Part shown: positions 60,729-64,000 of the stretch, piece after piece
How the letters are laid out: each line of letters starts with the position of its first letter
How positions within the stretch are numbered: position 1 is the first letter of the stretch
Assembly: GCF_000308295.2 (NCBI RefSeq)
Contig: NZ_HG326652.1
Span: forward strand, 2,576,818 to 2,640,817
Direction of reading: 5' to 3'
DNA length: 64,000 nt
DNA from: Afipia birgiae 34632
GTDB taxonomy: Bacteria; Pseudomonadota; Alphaproteobacteria; Rhizobiales; Xanthobacteraceae
Notes under the pieces: model-generated
The model's input: only the letters and a program-made list of their open reading frames with translations
Told to the model about the DNA's origin: nothing
The model's database searches: none
Made by a program: the position numbers and the translations under genes

Positions 60729-62009
60729 TTATTCGGCTGCTTCAACCTTCCGGGGCGGAGCAAGCGCACCCGAATTGTGCGTTTCGGCAACCTGGTTGTC
60801 GTTGAAGCCGAGCACCTGTTTCAGGATTTCGTCAGTGTGCTCACCGAGCAGCGGGGAGCGCGTCACCACGGTCGGACTGTCCGAGAGCTTGATCGGATTA
60901 CCGACCGAGATGTACTTACCGCGCGTCGGATGATCGACCTCAACAAGAGTGCCGGTAGCGTAGAGAGACTTGTCCTCGGAAATTTCCTTCATCGACAGGA
61001 TCGGACCGCACGGAATGTCATCCTTGTTGAGGATATCCATCGCCTCGAACTTGGTCTTGGTCATGGTCCACTGTTCGATGCGCGCGAAAATCTCATTCAG
61101 GCGCGGCAAACGCGCTGCCGGCTTAGCGTAATCCGGATGCGTCTTCCAGCCAGGCTCGCCGATCACGTCACAAATCTTCTCCCAGACGGGAGCCTGGGTG
61201 ATAAAATAGAGATAAGCGTTCGGGTCGGTCTCCCAGCCCTTACACTTCAGGATGCGGCCCGGCTGGCCACCACCGGAATCGTTGCCGGCGCGCGGCACAG
61301 CATCACCAAACGGAATGCCTTCGCCAAACTGGCTGTATTCCTTGAGAGGACCGTGTGCGAGACGCTGCTGGTCGCGCATCTTGACGCGCGCCAGATTGAG
61401 CACGCCATCCTGCATCGCCGCCGTGACCTTCTGACCCTTGCCCGTGACCGTGCGCTGGTAGAGCGCGGTGACGATGCCGAGCGCCAGATGCAAACCGGTA
61501 CCGCTGTCGCCGATCTGCGCACCGGTCACCAGGGGCAGGCCGTCGCGGAAACCAGTCGTCGATGCAGCACCGCCGGTGCACTGCGCGACGTTCTCATACA
61601 CCTTGCAGTCTTCGTAAGGGCCAGGACCGAAACCCTTGATCGACGCCACGATCAATTTCGGATTGATCTTCTGGATAGTTTCCCACGGAAAGCCCATGCG
61701 ATCCAGCACGCCGGGACCGAAGTTCTCGACCAGCACGTCGCACTTCTTCATCAGCTCGGTGAGGACTTCCTTGCCCTTCGGGTTCTTGGTGTCTAGCGTG
61801 ATCGAACGCTTGTTGTGGTTGAGCATCGTGAAGTAGAGGCTGTCCGCATTCGGGACGTCCATGAGCTGGCCGCGGGTGATGTCACCGACGCCGGGACGCT
61901 CCACCTTGATCACATCGGCGCCGAACCATGCCAACAACTGCGTGCATGTCGGTCCCGACTGAACGTGGGTGAAATCAAGGATGCGAACGCCCTTCAGCGC
62001 CTGTGTCAT
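60729..62009 (-). CDS. frc: Formyl-CoA:oxalate CoA-transferase
   Basis: A 426-residue class III CoA-transferase that moves CoA from formyl-CoA to oxalate, giving oxalyl-CoA and formate. Catalytic D168 lies in [11 protein letters not shown]; the flexible glycine loop appears as DSGGGQPGR near residue 245; N-terminal [20 protein letters not shown] is conserved. Length fits the Oxalobacter enzyme. It is downstream of oxc (84 bp) and ends with a terminator, so oxc-frc form one transcript. Confidence 0.95.
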   Translation of the reverse strand: MTQALKGVRILDFTHVQSGPTCTQLLAWFGADVIKVERPGVGDITRGQLMDVPNADSLYFTMLNHNKRSITLDTKNPKGKEVLTELMKKCDVLVENFGPGVLDRMGFPWETIQKINPKLIVASIKGFGPGPYEDCKVYENVAQCTGGAASTTGFRDGLPLVTGAQIGDSGTGLHLALGIVTALYQRTVTGKGQKVTAAMQDGVLNLARVKMRDQQRLAHGPLKEYSQFGEGIPFGDAVPRAGNDSGGGQPGRILKCKGWETDPNAYLYFITQAPVWEKICDVIGEPGWKTHPDYAKPAARLPRLNEIFARIEQWTMTKTKFEAMDILNKDDIPCGPILSMKEISEDKSLYATGTLVEVDHPTRGKYISVGNPIKLSDSPTVVTRSPLLGEHTDEILKQVLGFNDNQVAETHNSGALAPPRKVEAAE

Positions 62010-62093
62010 TATCTGTTACTCCGTATCAACCGACGCCTTCTGACGCCGAGTTCGAGGACTGAAATTGGTTGAGCGGAACCCAACGGTGTGGCC

Positions 62094-63836
62094 TTATTTC
62101 TTCTTCAGAACGCTTTGCGGATTGAGATTGCCGATGCGGCCGCTTTCGCTGCCCGCAGCGGGGTCGATCACCGCATTGATAAGCGTGGGCTTAGCTGAAT
62201 CCATCGCCGCGTTGACAGCCCGCTTCAACTCATCGGGAGTCGTCGCATTGACGCCAACACCACCGAAAGCTTCCATCATCTTGTCGTAACGAGCGCCCTT
62301 TACGAAAACGGTCGGAGCCACGTCCGAGCCGCCCGACGGATTGACGTCTGTACCGCGATAGATGCCGTCGTTGTTGAAGATCACCACGCAGACCGGCAGT
62401 TTGTAGCGGCAGATCGTTTCCACTTCCATGCCAGAGAACCCGAATGCGCTGTCGCCTTCGATCGCGAGTACCGGCTTGCCGGTCTCAATGGCCGCAGCAA
62501 TCGAATAACCCATGCCGATGCCCATGATGCCCCAGGTGCCGACGTCGATGCGCTTGCGCGGCTGATACATGTCGATGATGCCGCGCGCGAGATCGAGCGT
62601 GTTGGCGCCTTCATTGACAAGGATGGCGTCCGGACGCTCCTTGATGATGGTGCGCAGAACACCGAGCGCGCCGTGGTAATCCATCGGCGAATTGTTGTTC
62701 ATCAGACGCGGCGCCATCTTGGCAACGTTGTCATCGCGCTTGGCCTGAACGGATTTGGTCCAATCCGCCGGCGGGGCAGTCCAGTTGCCGCCCATGCCTT
62801 GCAGAAGAGCGGTGACGCACGAACCGATGTCGCCGACCACAGGCGCCACGATCTCGACGTTCGAGTCCATTTCCTTCGGCTCGATGTCGATCTGGATGAA
62901 CTTCTTCGGAGCGTCGCCCCATGACTTGCCCTTGCCGTGCGACAGCAGCCAGTTCAGCCGCGCGCCGATCAGCATGACGACATCCGAATCCTTCAACACC
63001 GTCGACCGCGCCGCACCGGCGCACTGCGGATGTGTATCCGGCAGCAGGCCCTTGGCCATGCTCATCGGCAGGAACGGAATGCCGCTTTTCTCAATCAGCG
63101 CGCGAATCGCGTCATCGGCCTGCGCGTACGATGCGCCCTTGCCGAGAATGATGAGCGGCTTCTTCGCCGACTTCAGCACGTCGAGCGCGCGCTTGACCGA
63201 ATCCGGAGCCGGAATCTGTGCCGGGGCCGCGTCGATGACCTTCACCAGCGATTTTTTGCCGGCGTCCGCGTTCATCACCTGCCCGAACAACTTGGCCGGG
63301 AGATCGAGATAGACACCGCCCGGACGACCGGAGACCGCAGCGCGGATCGCGCGAGCAACACCGATACCAATATCCTGCGCATGCAGCACGCGGAACGCGG
63401 CCTTGCACAGCGGCTTCGCGATCGCGAGCTGGTCCATTTCCTCGTAGTCACCCTGCTGCAAGTCGACAATCTCGCGCTCCGATGAACCAGAGATCAGGAT
63501 CATGGGAAAGCAATTGGTCGTGGCATGAGCGAGCGCCGTCAGGCCGTTGAGAAAGCCGGGCGCCGAAACAGTGAGACAAACACCAGGCTTCTTCGTCAGA
63601 AAGCCCGCGATCGAAGCGGCATAGCCGGCATTTTGTTCGTGACGAAACGACAGAACGCGAATGCCTTCGGCCTGCGCCATGCGGCCGAAATCCGTGATCG
63701 GAATACCCGGAACGCCATAAATCGTATTGAGACCATTCAGCTTGAGAGCGTCAATAATCAGATGAAAGCCATCCGTCAGCTCTTGCTCTGCATCGTTTGC
63801 AGCCGTCGTCTCTACCTTACTCGCCGTCGTCAGCAT
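62094..63836 (-). CDS. oxc: Oxalyl-CoA decarboxylase
   Basis: A 580-residue thiamine-diphosphate enzyme that turns oxalyl-CoA into formyl-CoA and CO2. The activating Glu is E67 in [17 protein letters not shown]; the ThDP-Mg motif is [17 protein letters not shown] ... FNNDGIYRG. The [20 protein letters not shown] block is characteristic of Oxc. A GGGAGG site precedes the ATG at 63836. The regulator gene ends only 36 bp upstream, leaving little room for a promoter, so oxc may be read through from it or from a promoter inside it. Confidence 0.95.
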   Translation of the reverse strand: MLTTASKVETTAANDAEQELTDGFHLIIDALKLNGLNTIYGVPGIPITDFGRMAQAEGIRVLSFRHEQNAGYAASIAGFLTKKPGVCLTVSAPGFLNGLTALAHATTNCFPMILISGSSEREIVDLQQGDYEEMDQLAIAKPLCKAAFRVLHAQDIGIGVARAIRAAVSGRPGGVYLDLPAKLFGQVMNADAGKKSLVKVIDAAPAQIPAPDSVKRALDVLKSAKKPLIILGKGASYAQADDAIRALIEKSGIPFLPMSMAKGLLPDTHPQCAGAARSTVLKDSDVVMLIGARLNWLLSHGKGKSWGDAPKKFIQIDIEPKEMDSNVEIVAPVVGDIGSCVTALLQGMGGNWTAPPADWTKSVQAKRDDNVAKMAPRLMNNNSPMDYHGALGVLRTIIKERPDAILVNEGANTLDLARGIIDMYQPRKRIDVGTWGIMGIGMGYSIAAAIETGKPVLAIEGDSAFGFSGMEVETICRYKLPVCVVIFNNDGIYRGTDVNPSGGSDVAPTVFVKGARYDKMMEAFGGVGVNATTPDELKRAVNAAMDSAKPTLINAVIDPAAGSESGRIGNLNPQSVLKKK

Positions 63837-63872
63837 CGGTGGCCTCCCTAGTCTCTTCTTTTGATCGTTCGT

Positions 63873-64000
63873 CTACGTGAAGATTTCCTGTCCATGGGTT
63901 TCGACATAAGTCGCAAGCCCAAGCGTATGGTCGCGCGCGCGCTTTTCAGCGAGTTCGGTATCGCGCTCTTCGAGTGCTTCGATAATCGCGAGATGTTCAG
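63873..64000 (-). CDS. GntR family regulator with FCD domain, C-terminal end (truncated by window)
   Basis: Only the last 41 codons are inside the window; the gene continues beyond 64000. The visible part (EHLAIIEALEERDTELAEKR then ARDHTLGLATYVETHGQEIF) is the final helices of an FCD domain, with the EHxAIxxAL and H-x4-Y motifs that close its metal/effector pocket. FCD-GntR proteins respond to small organic acids and bind short palindromes. Position next to oxc makes it the likely regulator of the TGGTATA-N3-TATRCCA sites. Inferred, not shown. Confidence 0.8.
   Translation of the reverse strand, partial: EHLAIIEALEERDTELAEKRARDHTLGLATYVETHGQEIFT

Noticed and set aside
62010-62093. A regulon palindrome between oxc and frc
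   Set aside because: No match to TKGTATNNNNTATRCCA was found in the 84-bp gap; frc is more simply read from oxc.

Overview
The window reads as chromosome of an alphaproteobacterium of the Bradyrhizobiaceae/Nitrobacteraceae (Afipia, Oligotropha, Rhodopseudomonas, Bradyrhizobium relatives). This rests on high GC, a perfect Irr-type iron control element in front of bfr, many small secreted proteins that recur in this family (recognised from memory, not searched), and several families of palindromic intergenic repeats. No rRNA, tRNA, CRISPR or prophage was seen. One IS5-like insertion sequence is present.

Layout. 0-7.4 kb: a split YeeE/YedE sulfur transporter, small exported proteins, a methyltransferase, a Fis-type HTH protein, a Coq4-like protein with a TerB-like N-terminus, DUF1275 and DUF169 proteins. 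7.4-8.7 kb: the IS. 8.9-13.5 kb: iron storage (bfr/bfd with an ICE box), a flavin-type oxidase, an AraC/SDR/CMD cluster and a CinA-type amidase. 13.8-18.8 kb: secreted small proteins (one tandem duplication), a lytic transglycosylase, a UPF0114 membrane protein and tam. 18.9-22.2 kb: ettA followed by three tandem MarR-like paralogues. 22.9-29.3 kb: gdhA, a hydroxyacid dehydrogenase, a frameshifted outer-membrane protein, an L,D-transpeptidase and a membrane protein with an ELKSS/ELKSW pentapeptide repeat. 29.4-31.1 kb: a hipBA module with a three-palindrome operator. 31-52 kb: sulfurtransferases, a MoxR/VWA pair, two class III cyclases (one fused to an alpha/beta hydrolase, one with a periplasmic CxxCH haem site), metabolic enzymes, an OGT-like TPR glycosyltransferase and assorted small genes.

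52.3-64 kb is the most coherent region: an oxalate utilisation cluster. It holds oxc (oxalyl-CoA decarboxylase), frc (formyl-CoA transferase), an OxlT-like MFS carrier, a tripartite tricarboxylate transporter (tctABC), a stand-alone sucCD pair, a CBS-domain protein, a previously easy-to-miss 45-residue protein and, at the window edge, the C-terminus of a GntR/FCD regulator. Four of these units carry the same 17-bp palindrome (consensus TKGTATNNNNTATRCCA) 61-334 bp upstream of their first gene, a fifth has a half-site, and nearly every unit ends in its own terminator. I infer a GntR-controlled regulon in which SucCD provides or regenerates the CoA thioester that primes the Frc/Oxc cycle.

Intergenic DNA is rich in four repeat families: A (about 49 bp, CGAAAAGTGG-N-CCGG core), B (GTCGTCCCGGCGAAGGCCGG ends), C (GCGAAGCAATCCAG ends) and D (CTCTCCCCG-N-CGGGGAGAG). 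Long antisense reading frames are abundant because of the GC content and were left out.
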